Assembly: GCF_028280385.1 (NCBI RefSeq)
Contig: NZ_JANQLX010000014.1
Span: 1 to 64,000, forward strand
Source of the DNA: Allomuricauda sp.
GTDB lineage: Bacteria; Bacteroidota; Bacteroidia; Flavobacteriales; Flavobacteriaceae
DNA: 64,000 nucleotides
Direction: 5' to 3'
The position numbers and the translations under genes are program-made. The notes under the pieces were generated by a model. It was not told the origin of the DNA. It made no database searches and worked only from the letters and a program-made list of their open reading frames with translations. Below, one piece after another: positions 41,353-50,474 of the stretch (position 1 is the stretch's first letter; every line of letters starts with the position of its first letter).

Positions 41353-44300
41353 TTAGAAGGTTGCTTTTACACTGAATCCATATCGTCTGGAACTCGGTCC
41401 GTTCAGGAATTCGAATCCAAATCCGTTACCAACTCCTGTACCAGAGGTATTGGGGTCAAAGTTGGCCCCGTCCGGAGTGTTGATGGCATCATACCAGAGG
41501 TTGAATCCGGATACGGTAAAGGAAAGTCCTCCAAAAGGTGTCTTTTCCAAGTATTTCTTTGGAATGGCATATCCCAGTGTTACCTCCTGCAAACGCAATA
41601 CCGTTGCATCAAATACCTGTAGTTCGGATATATTTCCAAGAATATTGTTGAAATAGTAATCTGAATTGTTGATCTGTACATCGTTTACACGACCATCACT
41701 TTGTTGGACACCAGGTAATACAAAGGTGTTTTCACGATCCAAGGTCTCTACGATCAAACCTCTACCCAACAAGGTAGAAATGGTACTGGACCAAATATCC
41801 CCTCCCTGGGTCCAGTTGAACTGGAAACCAAGACTGAAATTTTTATAAGTAAATGTATTGTTGAGGTTAGCAACAAAGTCTGGATTTGGATCTCCAATCA
41901 CCCCATCTTGAGGGTCCTGTACATAGTCCCCAATAGCATTTACCACAAAGTTGCCGGCATCGTCCCTAAGAATACGGCTACCGTAAATAACACCCAAAGG
42001 TTGACCCTCTATGGCTGCGTTCCCCAGGTTTCCAAATCCTGAATACACTATCAAATCGGTTTCCTGACCTAAATCCGTAACCTCCGTTTCGTTGGCGGTG
42101 AAGTTGATGTTGGTGTTCCAATTGAAACCTCCTTCTTCTTGGCTTCGGAAGAAATTCAACCCTAAGTCAATTTCAACTCCTTGCCCTTTGATCTCCCCAA
42201 CATTGGTGTTGGTCCTAAAGTACCCCGAAGATGGATCCAAAGGCTGCTGCACGATCAAATCGGTAGTGGTACGCTCGTATAAGGAAGCGTCAAGGGTTAT
42301 TCTTCCATCCCACCATCTGGATTCAATACCCAATTCAATTTCATCCACACGCTCCGGTTTTAGATTGGGGTTACCCAAGGTGAGCGGACTGGTATTGGAT
42401 ACAATATTTGTCCCTGTTGGGTCTTGGTGATCCTGAGTATCCAAAATAAGTCTATTTGCCACTGGGAAGTTATCGGAATTGGCATCTGGGAAACCTGCTG
42501 AGGTTCCATATCCAGCCCTTATTTTTAAGTAATTCAGCACATTTTCGCTTTTAAGCCCATCAATGGCCGTTGTAGGAACAAAAGACAAACTTGCACTTGG
42601 ATAGAACAGTGAGCGATTGTCCTTGGACAGGTTGGAAACCCAATCGTTTCTTCCGGCCACTGTCAAATACAGATAGTTGTCGTAGTCAAACTCGACCTGG
42701 CCATAAAAACCTACTAGATTCCTATCTGATGTTTGCTGAATTTCGTTTTGATTCAAGAAATTGAAGTGTCTCAATACCCCAAAAACCTGCTGGGCATCAC
42801 TGGCAATACCATTCTGGTTGAACAGTTCCCGTCTTCCGTTGACACCAATGTTAAAAGTGGTTCCAATTTTTTCAGTAATGTCATAATCCCCGTTCAAGGC
42901 CAAGTTATGGTCCCAGATGGTGTTGGTATTGTTCCATGTTTCGTAGATACCACTGGCCAATCTTGGTTGTGGTACATTACCGTTTATTCCACCCTTGTTT
43001 TGATAGTTGAGGTTGTTCTCACTATACACATCGAGACCTACCCTATAAATCAGGTTTAAATTATCATTGAACTGGTATTGTAGGCCCATATTACCAAATA
43101 CCCGGTTGGTTTCTTGCTCCGTACCGGCATTGTTTACCGTCCATAGGGGGTGCTGGATGTCGTTACCGTTCCTGTAGTAAATACTTCTACCGTCAATTGG
43201 GCTTTGAAATGGAAGTCCAACCACATCAATACTGCGAGGGGTAAAGAACAAATCCCCAAAAACGGATGATCCCGAACCTGTGGCCCCATTTCCTTGGCTC
43301 AAGGCCACTGGAGGCGAAATAAATTTGGTCCTGGAATAGTTCATGGTACCCGAAACGGTAAACTTGTTGCTCAAGACTGCCCGGCCCCCAACTCCAAAAT
43401 TGTTACGGTTAAGACTGTTGCCAGGGGTGAACCCTATATCTTTTAAATGACCGTAGTTGGCATTATAGGATACTTTTCCATCTTCTGAAGCGCCACTGGC
43501 ATTGACGGATAAGTTGGTGACGGTTCCTGTTTTAAAAAAGTCCCCGAAACTGTCGTATGCCCTCCATTCATATCTGGCATTTGCAAATTCTGGAAAAGCC
43601 TGTTGCCCTGCCGCGGAAATGGAATAGGGGTGGGGCAATGTTCCTTGCGCATCAAACGCAGAACTGTTTCCCCATCCGGAAATACCGTCACGGTCAAAAC
43701 TTGGTCCCCAGTTACTGAAGAACCATCCGAAGGATTGGTCGAAACCGTTACCAAATTGATTTTGATATTCTGGTGTTGAAGCAATCTCATTAAAAAAGAT
43801 GGAAGAGTTTACCGTGATTTCGGTTTTCTTGGCACCTTGTCCCGTGGAACCTGCTTTGGTGGTGATCAAGATCACCCCGTTCCTACCCAAGGAACCATAA
43901 AGCGTGGAAGCGGCAAGTCCTTTTAGTACGTTAACGCTTTCGATGCTGTTGGGGTCCAAATCAAGGAATCGGCTTGAACCGTTGTTTCCGTTTATGAAAT
44001 CCTGTCGGTCTCCCTGTCTACCGGAAGAATTGGTATCCCCGTTAAACGGAACGCCATCCACAATAAATAGTGGCTGGTTACTCTGGCTAAAGGAGTTGTA
44101 CCCTCTAATAATGATGTTGGTACCTGAACCGGAAAGTCCACTTTGTTGGGTAATGTTCACCCCAGAGGCCTTACCAATAAGTACCCGTCCCAAATCACCT
44201 TCGGCTTTTTCCTCAAGTTGTTCGGAACTTACCTCGGCCACTGCATATCCCAGTGCCTGTTTTTCCCTTTTAATACCCAAGGCCGTCACAACCACTTCTT

Positions 44301-44607
44301 CCAATGCTTGGGCATCTTCTTCCATTTGGATATTGATCACATCTTGGGCGCCTACCACACGTCTGGCAGGTCGTTGTCCCAAATAGGTGTACACCAAAGT
44401 CTGGCCCACGCTAGCCACAATGGAATAATTTCCATCAAAGTCGGATTGGGTCCCAATGGTTGTACCGTCAACTACAATGTTGACCCCGGGAAGTGGAATT
44501 CCGGTTTGATCAATGATCGTACCTGTAATTGTTTTTTCTTGGGACTGTGCCGTAGCCATGCACAAGAGCATGAGCACAAACATCCCAAATAGCTGTTTTA
44601 CTTTCAT
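41353..44607 (-). CDS. susC: SusC/RagA-family TonB-dependent outer membrane transporter
   Basis: The 1084-aa protein has a signal peptide (about 1-22) and a CarboxypepD_reg-like domain (about 25-105, starting with TITGTIIDQTGIPLPGVNI). A TonB-box and plug domain follow (about 115-230: LGIKREKQALGYAVAEVSS, RGYNSFSQSNQPLFIVDGV), then a 22-strand beta barrel and a C-terminal RRYGFSVKATF strand. It imports an oligomeric nutrient across the outer membrane. First gene of a three-gene leftward operon. Confidence 0.95.
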   Translation of the reverse strand: MKVKQLFGMFVLMLLCMATAQSQEKTITGTIIDQTGIPLPGVNIVVDGTTIGTQSDFDGNYSIVASVGQTLVYTYLGQRPARRVVGAQDVINIQMEEDAQALEEVVVTALGIKREKQALGYAVAEVSSEQLEEKAEGDLGRVLIGKASGVNITQQSGLSGSGTNIIIRGYNSFSQSNQPLFIVDGVPFNGDTNSSGRQGDRQDFINGNNGSSRFLDLDPNSIESVNVLKGLAASTLYGSLGRNGVILITTKAGSTGQGAKKTEITVNSSIFFNEIASTPEYQNQFGNGFDQSFGWFFSNWGPSFDRDGISGWGNSSAFDAQGTLPHPYSISAAGQQAFPEFANARYEWRAYDSFGDFFKTGTVTNLSVNASGASEDGKVSYNANYGHLKDIGFTPGNSLNRNNFGVGGRAVLSNKFTVSGTMNYSRTKFISPPVALSQGNGATGSGSSVFGDLFFTPRSIDVVGLPFQSPIDGRSIYYRNGNDIQHPLWTVNNAGTEQETNRVFGNMGLQYQFNDNLNLIYRVGLDVYSENNLNYQNKGGINGNVPQPRLASGIYETWNNTNTIWDHNLALNGDYDITEKIGTTFNIGVNGRRELFNQNGIASDAQQVFGVLRHFNFLNQNEIQQTSDRNLVGFYGQVEFDYDNYLYLTVAGRNDWVSNLSKDNRSLFYPSASLSFVPTTAIDGLKSENVLNYLKIRAGYGTSAGFPDANSDNFPVANRLILDTQDHQDPTGTNIVSNTSPLTLGNPNLKPERVDEIELGIESRWWDGRITLDASLYERTTTDLIVQQPLDPSSGYFRTNTNVGEIKGQGVEIDLGLNFFRSQEEGGFNWNTNINFTANETEVTDLGQETDLIVYSGFGNLGNAAIEGQPLGVIYGSRILRDDAGNFVVNAIGDYVQDPQDGVIGDPNPDFVANLNNTFTYKNFSLGFQFNWTQGGDIWSSTISTLLGRGLIVETLDRENTFVLPGVQQSDGRVNDVQINNSDYYFNNILGNISELQVFDATVLRLQEVTLGYAIPKKYLEKTPFGGLSFTVSGFNLWYDAINTPDGANFDPNTSGTGVGNGFGFEFLNGPSSRRYGFSVKATF

Positions 44608-45062
44608 AGAGTTAGCAGTTTTGTTAGAAAATTATGAGTCAGTGCAACTGAGAAAGGCAGGCGGGAGAAGTGGTATTGATAGCTAATTCAAATAATACTC
44701 CCTAACACGAAAACAAAACTTAATGGAAAGTTTTTTTAGAAGGTAGTAAGGCCTCTCACCGCCTTACCTTTACAATTGCAGGAACAAAACAATTATATGG
44801 GAGGTTACAAAGAGTACTTTTAAAACGGGACGTACCATAAAATTAGGTATGCCCAAGCAAACGAACTCTTTTTAACAAAACCTTAGAGGATTTGTGTGCT
44901 TTAAAAGGTCTGTTAAATTTTAACAGTATGGTATGAAGGTGGTCCCTTTAGCTGATATTGGAAGGTGGCCAAAAAGGGTTAAAGTGGAATGTGATACAGT
45001 GGGATTCCGTTTATCGACAGTCTGCGGTGCCCCTCTAAGGGAGGTGAAAAATCAACGAAATT
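44608..45062. other. Intergenic region upstream of susC
   Basis: No gene is recognised. The region between susC and the short AraC regulator should hold the susC promoter and leader. A clear Bacteroidota -33/-7 pair could not be assigned by eye in either direction. Confidence 0.5.
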
Positions 45063-45515
45063 CTAGGATGCGAAACTTGTGGTGTGGGATCTAAAGTCGT
45101 TGGGACTTAGTCCGGTCTCTTTTTTGAAGGCAGAATAGAAGCTGGTCTTACTGTTAAAGCCAACTTCATACATAACAGCCTTTACACTTAAGAACGGTTG
45201 ATTGAGAAGCAGGTCTTTGGCATCGGCAATGCGATACTGGTTGATCAGGGCATAGAAATTTTTGGATAGGTGTTCATTCAACACTTGGGATACCTTATAC
45301 CTATCTTTACTGATATAGGTAGAGAGTTCGTTAAGGCATAGGGCGTTGTTCCTATAGATTTTATCCTGTTCGAAGGCCAGCCGTATGCTTTCCTTAATAT
45401 CCTTGGCCTCTTGAAGCGTTAGCCCGGACTTTACGTATTTGATTGCTAGGTCCCCATTTATCCCGGGAGATCGGGTTCCTCGCAAAGAAAATAAATGGTA
45501 CATCAACTTTCTCAT
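45063..45515 (-). CDS. Short AraC-type helix-turn-helix regulator
   Basis: The 150-aa protein consists almost only of an AraC HTH domain (about 55-150: AKDLLLNQPFLSVKAVMYEV, GFNSKTSFYSAFKKETGLSPNDF). Most regulators of this type in Bacteroidota carry large membrane or sensor domains before the HTH; none is visible here. It stands next to susC and is transcribed in the same direction. It may be a truncated or naturally small regulator. Confidence 0.75.
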   Translation of the reverse strand: MRKLMYHLFSLRGTRSPGINGDLAIKYVKSGLTLQEAKDIKESIRLAFEQDKIYRNNALCLNELSTYISKDRYKVSQVLNEHLSKNFYALINQYRIADAKDLLLNQPFLSVKAVMYEVGFNSKTSFYSAFKKETGLSPNDFRSHTTSFAS

Positions 45516-45756
45516 GTGAGCCTTTTTTGATTGAAAACTTAGTTTAAGTTCCCACTAAAAGACTTTTTGGAAGGTTTTTCCGATAAGGATTTACGTAAAC
45601 TCTCTTCGGGAAGTTTTACCAATCATCTGTATACCCTATTTTTCCTATAGGTTATAAACTATTTGGATTTTACCGTATTTCCCTCCATTGTTGGGAAAAC
45701 GATGGAATAATATTACTTAATTCGCCCTTGAAAATGATAAAAGCGAAGAGCACAGA

Positions 45757-46785
45757 TCAGCCCATAAGATTTTCTTTAGTGAATATTTCCAAGGTCATAA
45801 ATTGGGTGGGCAATACCTTCTCTCCAACAATCAATTGGTTGTAGAAAGCTTGCAGTGCCAGTTCTCCTTGGGACTTTGGATTCTGATCTATGATAAAATC
45901 AACAGTATTATCACGCAGACAATCCTTGTTTTCCTGAATAAGGTCAAAACCTACTATCCGGTGTTGTCCATCCAGATATTGCAGTTGTTTTGCCAACTGA
46001 TGCGCCCTTGAATTAGGCACAAAAAAGAGTAGGGGGTTTCCGTTGGACAGTTGTTGGGCTTTTTCAAGGTTCAATACGTTTTGTGAAGATAAATCCATGT
46101 CAATGACCCTTTTGGGGTCAATATCGTGGTCTTTGTAAAAATGCTTGAACCCATTGATGCGTTCCTCAATGGTTTTGTTCATGCTGTCAAATTCGAAGAA
46201 TCGTGTAATGTAGGCATCTAGTCCTTTCGGATATCCAAAATTGAGCAGTTTTGCCGCGAGATATCCAGCTTGGAAGGAGTTTTGGCCTATAAACGTCAAT
46301 GGATTGGCAGTTTCTAAATTGGAATCCACAAAAACATAGGGTATGCCGTGGGCTTCCAAATTATTGGATAACTCTTGTATTTTTTCCTCAATAAGCGGTG
46401 CTAAAATCACACCGTCCGGTTTGGACTGTAATACCATTTCAGCTTGGGTATTCAAGGAGGCCACTTTATGCCTGTCAAAAGTGAAAAACTCTGGACGAAT
46501 ACCCAGGGCGGCATATTTTTCGGCGGTAAGCTCAATGGCGTGGTTCAGACTGGTCCAATATTCATTGTCCTTAGGCAATAAAATGGCAATGCGGTAAATC
46601 TTGTTGAGCTTTAAATTTCGAGCGTATACGTTGGCGGTGTATTTACCTTCTTCCGCAATTTTTAGGACTAGCTCCTTGGTTTTGGCGGCCACTTCGCCCC
46701 GGTTGTGAAGTACCCGGTCTACGGTACCAATGGATACCCCGGCTTTCTGCGCTATTTCCTTGATGGTAATCCGTTTAATTGGCAT
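45757..46785 (-). CDS. LacI-family transcriptional regulator
   Basis: The start is chosen at ATG 46785 (342 aa). The N-terminal HTH (about 1-45: ITIKEIAQKAGVSIGTVDRVL) is followed by a hinge and a periplasmic-binding-protein-like domain. Sugar-binding positions are not assignable. It is divergent from kdgK-eda, and inverted repeats in the gap suggest it controls them. Confidence 0.88.
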   Translation of the reverse strand: MPIKRITIKEIAQKAGVSIGTVDRVLHNRGEVAAKTKELVLKIAEEGKYTANVYARNLKLNKIYRIAILLPKDNEYWTSLNHAIELTAEKYAALGIRPEFFTFDRHKVASLNTQAEMVLQSKPDGVILAPLIEEKIQELSNNLEAHGIPYVFVDSNLETANPLTFIGQNSFQAGYLAAKLLNFGYPKGLDAYITRFFEFDSMNKTIEERINGFKHFYKDHDIDPKRVIDMDLSSQNVLNLEKAQQLSNGNPLLFFVPNSRAHQLAKQLQYLDGQHRIVGFDLIQENKDCLRDNTVDFIIDQNPKSQGELALQAFYNQLIVGEKVLPTQFMTLEIFTKENLMG

Positions 46786-46803
46786 AAAAAACAACTTTTA
46801 TTT

Positions 46804-46855
46804 TTGATATATGCCGCAATATACTACATTTGTATTATTCCGTGTAGGTACACGG
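46804..46855 (+). promoter_or_regulatory. kdgK-eda promoter with LacI-type operator
   Basis: TTG at 46804-46806 and TACATTTG at 46825-46832, separated by 18 bp, fit the Bacteroidota -33/-7 consensus. About 8 bp downstream, at the expected start of transcription, lies CCGTGTAGGTACACGG (46840-46855), an inverted repeat with 7-bp arms. CCGTGTA recurs at 46899-46905 and the palindrome CGTTAACG lies at 46906-46913. Binding at the first site would block initiation. Confidence 0.75.
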
Positions 46856-46932
46856 AAAATATAAATCAGGTACCGGGCCTATTTTTTTTGACCATTGTCC
46901 GTGTACGTTAACGAAATAAAATAGTTATAGCA

Positions 46933-47973
46933 ATGAAAAAAATAGTAACCTTCGGTGAGATCATGCTTAGGTTGTCACCACCGGGATTTTTAAGGTTCTC
47001 CCAGGCAGCTTCGTTCGATGTTGTTTATGGAGGGGGGGAATCCAACGTGGCCGTGTCTTTGGCCAATTATGGAATTCCCGTCGATTTTGTGACGCGTTTG
47101 CCCAAAAACGATATAGGCGATTGTGCGCTAATGGAAATGAGAAAAAGGGGGGTAAATACCCAAAACATCATTTTTGGGGGTGATCGTTTGGGAATCTACT
47201 TTTTGGAAACCGGTGCAGTGAGCCGCGGGAGTAAGGTGGTTTATGATAGGGCACATTCGGCCATGGCGGAGATCCAACCGGGAATGGTGGATTGGAAAAC
47301 GGTATTCAAGGATGCCCAATGGTTCCACTGGACCGGAATTACCCCGGCTATTTCACAAGGAGCGGCCGATGCTTGTTTGGAGGCCGTAAAAGTGGCCAGT
47401 GATATGGGCATCACAATTTCTACCGACCTGAATTACCGGGCCAAACTTTGGAAATATGGGGGCGACCGGGAAGCAATCATGACGGAACTCACTTCGTATT
47501 GTGACATCATTTTGGGTAATGAGGAGGATGCGGAAATGCATTTTGGAATCAAACCTGAAGGTATTTCGGTACAAACGGAAGGTCATCATGTGAAAGCAGA
47601 GGCGTTTTTGTCCGTTTGCCAGCAGATGATGGAAAAATTTCCGAAAGCACAAAAGGTGATTACTACTTTAAGAGGGTCTATTTCCGCCTCGCACAATACC
47701 TGGGCCGGTGTTTTATATGATGGCAAGAAATTGTTTGAGACACGTCAATATCAAATTACAGATATTGTAGACCGCGTAGGTGGTGGGGATTCATTTATGG
47801 GAGGATTGATCTATGGATTGGTCACTTATCCCGGCGATGATCAAAAAGCACTGGATTTTGCGGTAGCGGCTTCCTGCCTAAAACATACCATTAAGGGAGA
47901 TGCCAATTTAGTTACGGTTGCTGAAGTGGAAAAACTAATGGGAGGCGATTCATCTGGAAGGGTCGCCCGTTAA
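46933..47973 (+). CDS. kdgK: 2-keto-3-deoxygluconate kinase
   Basis: The 346-aa PfkB-family (ribokinase-fold) kinase has an N-terminal GGGESNVAVSLANYG motif and a C-terminal DRVGGGDSFMGGLIYG signature with the catalytic Asp. It phosphorylates 2-keto-3-deoxygluconate from uronate or alginate breakdown. The downstream aldolase gene supports this substrate over fructose or ribose. It starts the operon under the LacI-like operator. Confidence 0.87.
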   Translation: MKKIVTFGEIMLRLSPPGFLRFSQAASFDVVYGGGESNVAVSLANYGIPVDFVTRLPKNDIGDCALMEMRKRGVNTQNIIFGGDRLGIYFLETGAVSRGSKVVYDRAHSAMAEIQPGMVDWKTVFKDAQWFHWTGITPAISQGAADACLEAVKVASDMGITISTDLNYRAKLWKYGGDREAIMTELTSYCDIILGNEEDAEMHFGIKPEGISVQTEGHHVKAEAFLSVCQQMMEKFPKAQKVITTLRGSISASHNTWAGVLYDGKKLFETRQYQITDIVDRVGGGDSFMGGLIYGLVTYPGDDQKALDFAVAASCLKHTIKGDANLVTVAEVEKLMGGDSSGRVAR

Positions 47974-47983
47974 AAATAGTGTT

Positions 47984-48658
47984 ATGGCCAGATTTACTAG
48001 AATAGATGTTGCGCTGCAAATGAAAAGGACCGGAATGGTTCCGGTTTTTTACCACGCCGATATTGAAGTTTGCAAAAAGGTTTTAAAAGCTTGCTATCAA
48101 GGTGGGGCTAGGGTTTTTGAATTTACAAATCGTGGGGATTTTGCCCATGAGGTATTTGTGGAACTTGCCAAATTTGCGGCCAAGGAAACACCCGAAATGA
48201 TTTTGGGAATAGGTTCTGTGGTAGATGCCGGTACCGCTTCCCTTTATATACAATCAGGGGCAAATTTTGTGGTGTCGCCCATTCTGAGTCAGGAAATGGC
48301 ACAAGTCTGTAACAGGCGTAAAATTGCTTGGTCTCCTGGATGTGGTTCACTCACTGAAATTTCCTATGCGGAGGAACTGGGAGCGGAAGTGGTGAAGATT
48401 TTTCCAGCCATGCAAGTGGGAGGCCCGACTTTTGTGAAGGCCATTAAAGGTCCATCCCCATGGACAAGCATTATGCCCACCGGTGGGGTAGAGCCATCAC
48501 ACGACAATCTTAAAGCCTGGTTTGATGCTGGGGTGCATTGCGTGGGAATGGGCTCAAAACTATTTGTAAAAAAATCAGACGGGACTTTTGATTACGATGC
48601 ACTGCAATCCAAGGTGAAGGAAACTCTTGAATTGATTCAGACTTTGACCAAGGGTTAG
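47984..48658 (+). CDS. eda: KDPG/KHG aldolase
   Basis: The 224-aa class I aldolase has the Schiff-base Lys in GAEVVKIFPAMQVGG and the Glu/Arg-type N-terminal region, with GIGSVVDAGTASLYIQSGANFVVSP. It splits 2-keto-3-deoxy-6-phosphogluconate into pyruvate and glyceraldehyde 3-phosphate. Ten bases separate it from kdgK, so the two form an operon for the last steps of uronate catabolism. Confidence 0.92.
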   Translation: MARFTRIDVALQMKRTGMVPVFYHADIEVCKKVLKACYQGGARVFEFTNRGDFAHEVFVELAKFAAKETPEMILGIGSVVDAGTASLYIQSGANFVVSPILSQEMAQVCNRRKIAWSPGCGSLTEISYAEELGAEVVKIFPAMQVGGPTFVKAIKGPSPWTSIMPTGGVEPSHDNLKAWFDAGVHCVGMGSKLFVKKSDGTFDYDALQSKVKETLELIQTLTKG

Positions 48659-48683
48659 TTCCTATAATCAAGCAAGGGATTAA

Positions 48684-49055
48684 CTAGAGGGAAACGGCAC
48701 AGGCTTGCGACTTACCAAACCAACGAACTCGATTCGTTGCCGCTATCCTATATATATAATCCCTTAGTGGTCTTGGGATGGACTCCACTAAAACAACGGC
48801 CCATCGCCATGCAGGAATGGATGCCAATATGCGCAAGAACCCTGTTGAAAGTGTATGTGTTCCTGCTTCATCAATAAGAACCACAGTTTCTAGCTGTCCG
48901 GTCTCCATTCCCCTATTTTTCAATAGTTCCTGCCCATAGGGAGATTGGAAGGGCACCATATCGAATTGGTCTTTTGGTGCGTATTGCACAAGCTTGCCAA
49001 TTACCCCGTTGCAAAGATTGCATTCGCCATCAAAAATAATAGTACTTCGTTCCAT
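48684..49055 (-). CDS. DCC-family thiol-disulfide oxidoreductase
   Basis: The 123-aa protein has the N-terminal motif DGECNLCN (CxxC site) and a membrane-leaning helix region RWAVVLVESIPRPLRDYIY. DUF393/DCC proteins are thioredoxin-like, with unknown substrates. It converges with eda. Confidence 0.87.
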   Translation of the reverse strand: MERSTIIFDGECNLCNGVIGKLVQYAPKDQFDMVPFQSPYGQELLKNRGMETGQLETVVLIDEAGTHTLSTGFLRILASIPAWRWAVVLVESIPRPLRDYIYRIAATNRVRWFGKSQACAVSL

Positions 49056-49142
49056 AAGGCTGTTGGTTTACCCAATTTGAGTCGTACCAAGGATGGAAGT
49101 ATTGCAGGGAGGCTCTTTTTTTATGAATATTTTGGGAATTGC

Positions 49143-50417
49143 TTACAGGACATCCAAAATGCGCTCGAGGGCCATTCCCCGAGAACCTTTGATGAGCAGG
49201 GCACCTTTTTTCGGTGGATGTTGCCGAATAGAAGCTTCCAATTCCTGGAAATTCTTGAATTTTTTAAAGTCTGTGGTTACCCCATAAAAGTTTTCACCGA
49301 CCAAGTACACTTCCATAAACGCCATTTGGGCAGCTAAATGGGCTATTTCTTGATGTTCTTCTGCTGCACTTTCCCCCAACTCGAACATATCCCCAAGAAT
49401 CAAGGTCTTATGTGCCGCCTCCATGTTCCTGAAGTTTTCCATTGCGGCCTTCATGCTGGTGGGATTGGCATTGTATGCATCCAAAACAATTTGATAACCG
49501 TTTTGGTCAATGATTTGGGATCGGTTGTTTTGGGGGACGTAAGCCTCAATGGCCTGCTTTATGTCCTCTGTGGGCACATTGAAGTATTTGCCCATGGTAA
49601 TGGCCGCACAGCAATTGGGAAAATTGTAGGCCCCAACAAGTTGGGATTCAATTTGGGTGTTTTCAAATTTAAGGGAGACAAAAGGGTCTGCTCCCAACAA
49701 TTTAATGTTGAAATATTGTGGATTCTGCGTGCTAAATCCAAACTTTTTAAGGTGCGACCCAAGTTTTTCCAATTGGATGGGGTCATCAGCATTCATAAAA
49801 ATGGATTTGTCATTCTCTATCAGAAAATCGTACAGTTCACTTTTACCTTTGATGACACCCTCCACTCCGCCAAATCCTTCCAAATGGGCCTTGCCAAAAT
49901 TGGTGATGTACCCAAAATCGGGTTGGGCGATCTGACTTAAAAACGCAATTTCCTTTTGATGGTTTGCCCCCATTTCCACGATGGCAATTTTGGTATCCTC
50001 CGTAATGGACAGTAATGTTAGGGGAACTCCTATATGGTTGTTCAGATTCCCTTGGGTGGCAATGGTCCTATATTTTTTGGACAAGACACTGTTGATCAGT
50101 TCCTTGGTTGTTGTTTTACCATTGCTACCCGTTAAGGAAATTACTTGCGCCTTGTTTTGTTTTCGATGATAAGTGGCCAAAGATTGTAGGGTGGTCAATA
50201 CGTTGTCCACCACAATACATTGTTCTGAAACCTGATGTTCCTTTTCATCAATTATGACATAGGCCGCACCTTTTTCCAATGCTTCCGTTGCAAAACTATT
50301 GCCGTTGAAGTTGGGCCCCTTAAGTGCAAAAAAGAGACAATCCTTGCTAATTTTTCGGGTGTCGGTACAAATATTGGGATACTGTTTGAACAGTAGGTGA
50401 AGTTCTTCCAAAGTCAT
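49143..50417 (-). CDS. murF: UDP-N-acetylmuramoyl-tripeptide--D-alanyl-D-alanine ligase
   Basis: The 424-aa enzyme has the Mur ligase ATP-binding motif SLTGSNGKTTTKE (about 94-106), the AIVEMGANHQKEI segment, and a C-terminal domain with VLDAYNANPTSM. It adds D-Ala-D-Ala to the peptidoglycan precursor. It follows gldJ in the same direction after a terminator. Confidence 0.95.
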   Translation of the reverse strand: MTLEELHLLFKQYPNICTDTRKISKDCLFFALKGPNFNGNSFATEALEKGAAYVIIDEKEHQVSEQCIVVDNVLTTLQSLATYHRKQNKAQVISLTGSNGKTTTKELINSVLSKKYRTIATQGNLNNHIGVPLTLLSITEDTKIAIVEMGANHQKEIAFLSQIAQPDFGYITNFGKAHLEGFGGVEGVIKGKSELYDFLIENDKSIFMNADDPIQLEKLGSHLKKFGFSTQNPQYFNIKLLGADPFVSLKFENTQIESQLVGAYNFPNCCAAITMGKYFNVPTEDIKQAIEAYVPQNNRSQIIDQNGYQIVLDAYNANPTSMKAAMENFRNMEAAHKTLILGDMFELGESAAEEHQEIAHLAAQMAFMEVYLVGENFYGVTTDFKKFKNFQELEASIRQHPPKKGALLIKGSRGMALERILDVL

Positions 50418-50430
50418 AAATCGAAGATAA

Positions 50431-50460
50431 AAAAAAGCCCCGATTTAAATCGGGGCTTAT
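50431..50460 (-). terminator. Terminator between gldJ and murF
   Basis: AAGCCCCGAT and ATCGGGGCTT form a perfect stem around ttaa, and the minus-strand reading ends in a T run. It follows the gldJ stop by 15 bp. Confidence 0.9.
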
Positions 50461-50474
50461 ACGAAGCTTATTTT

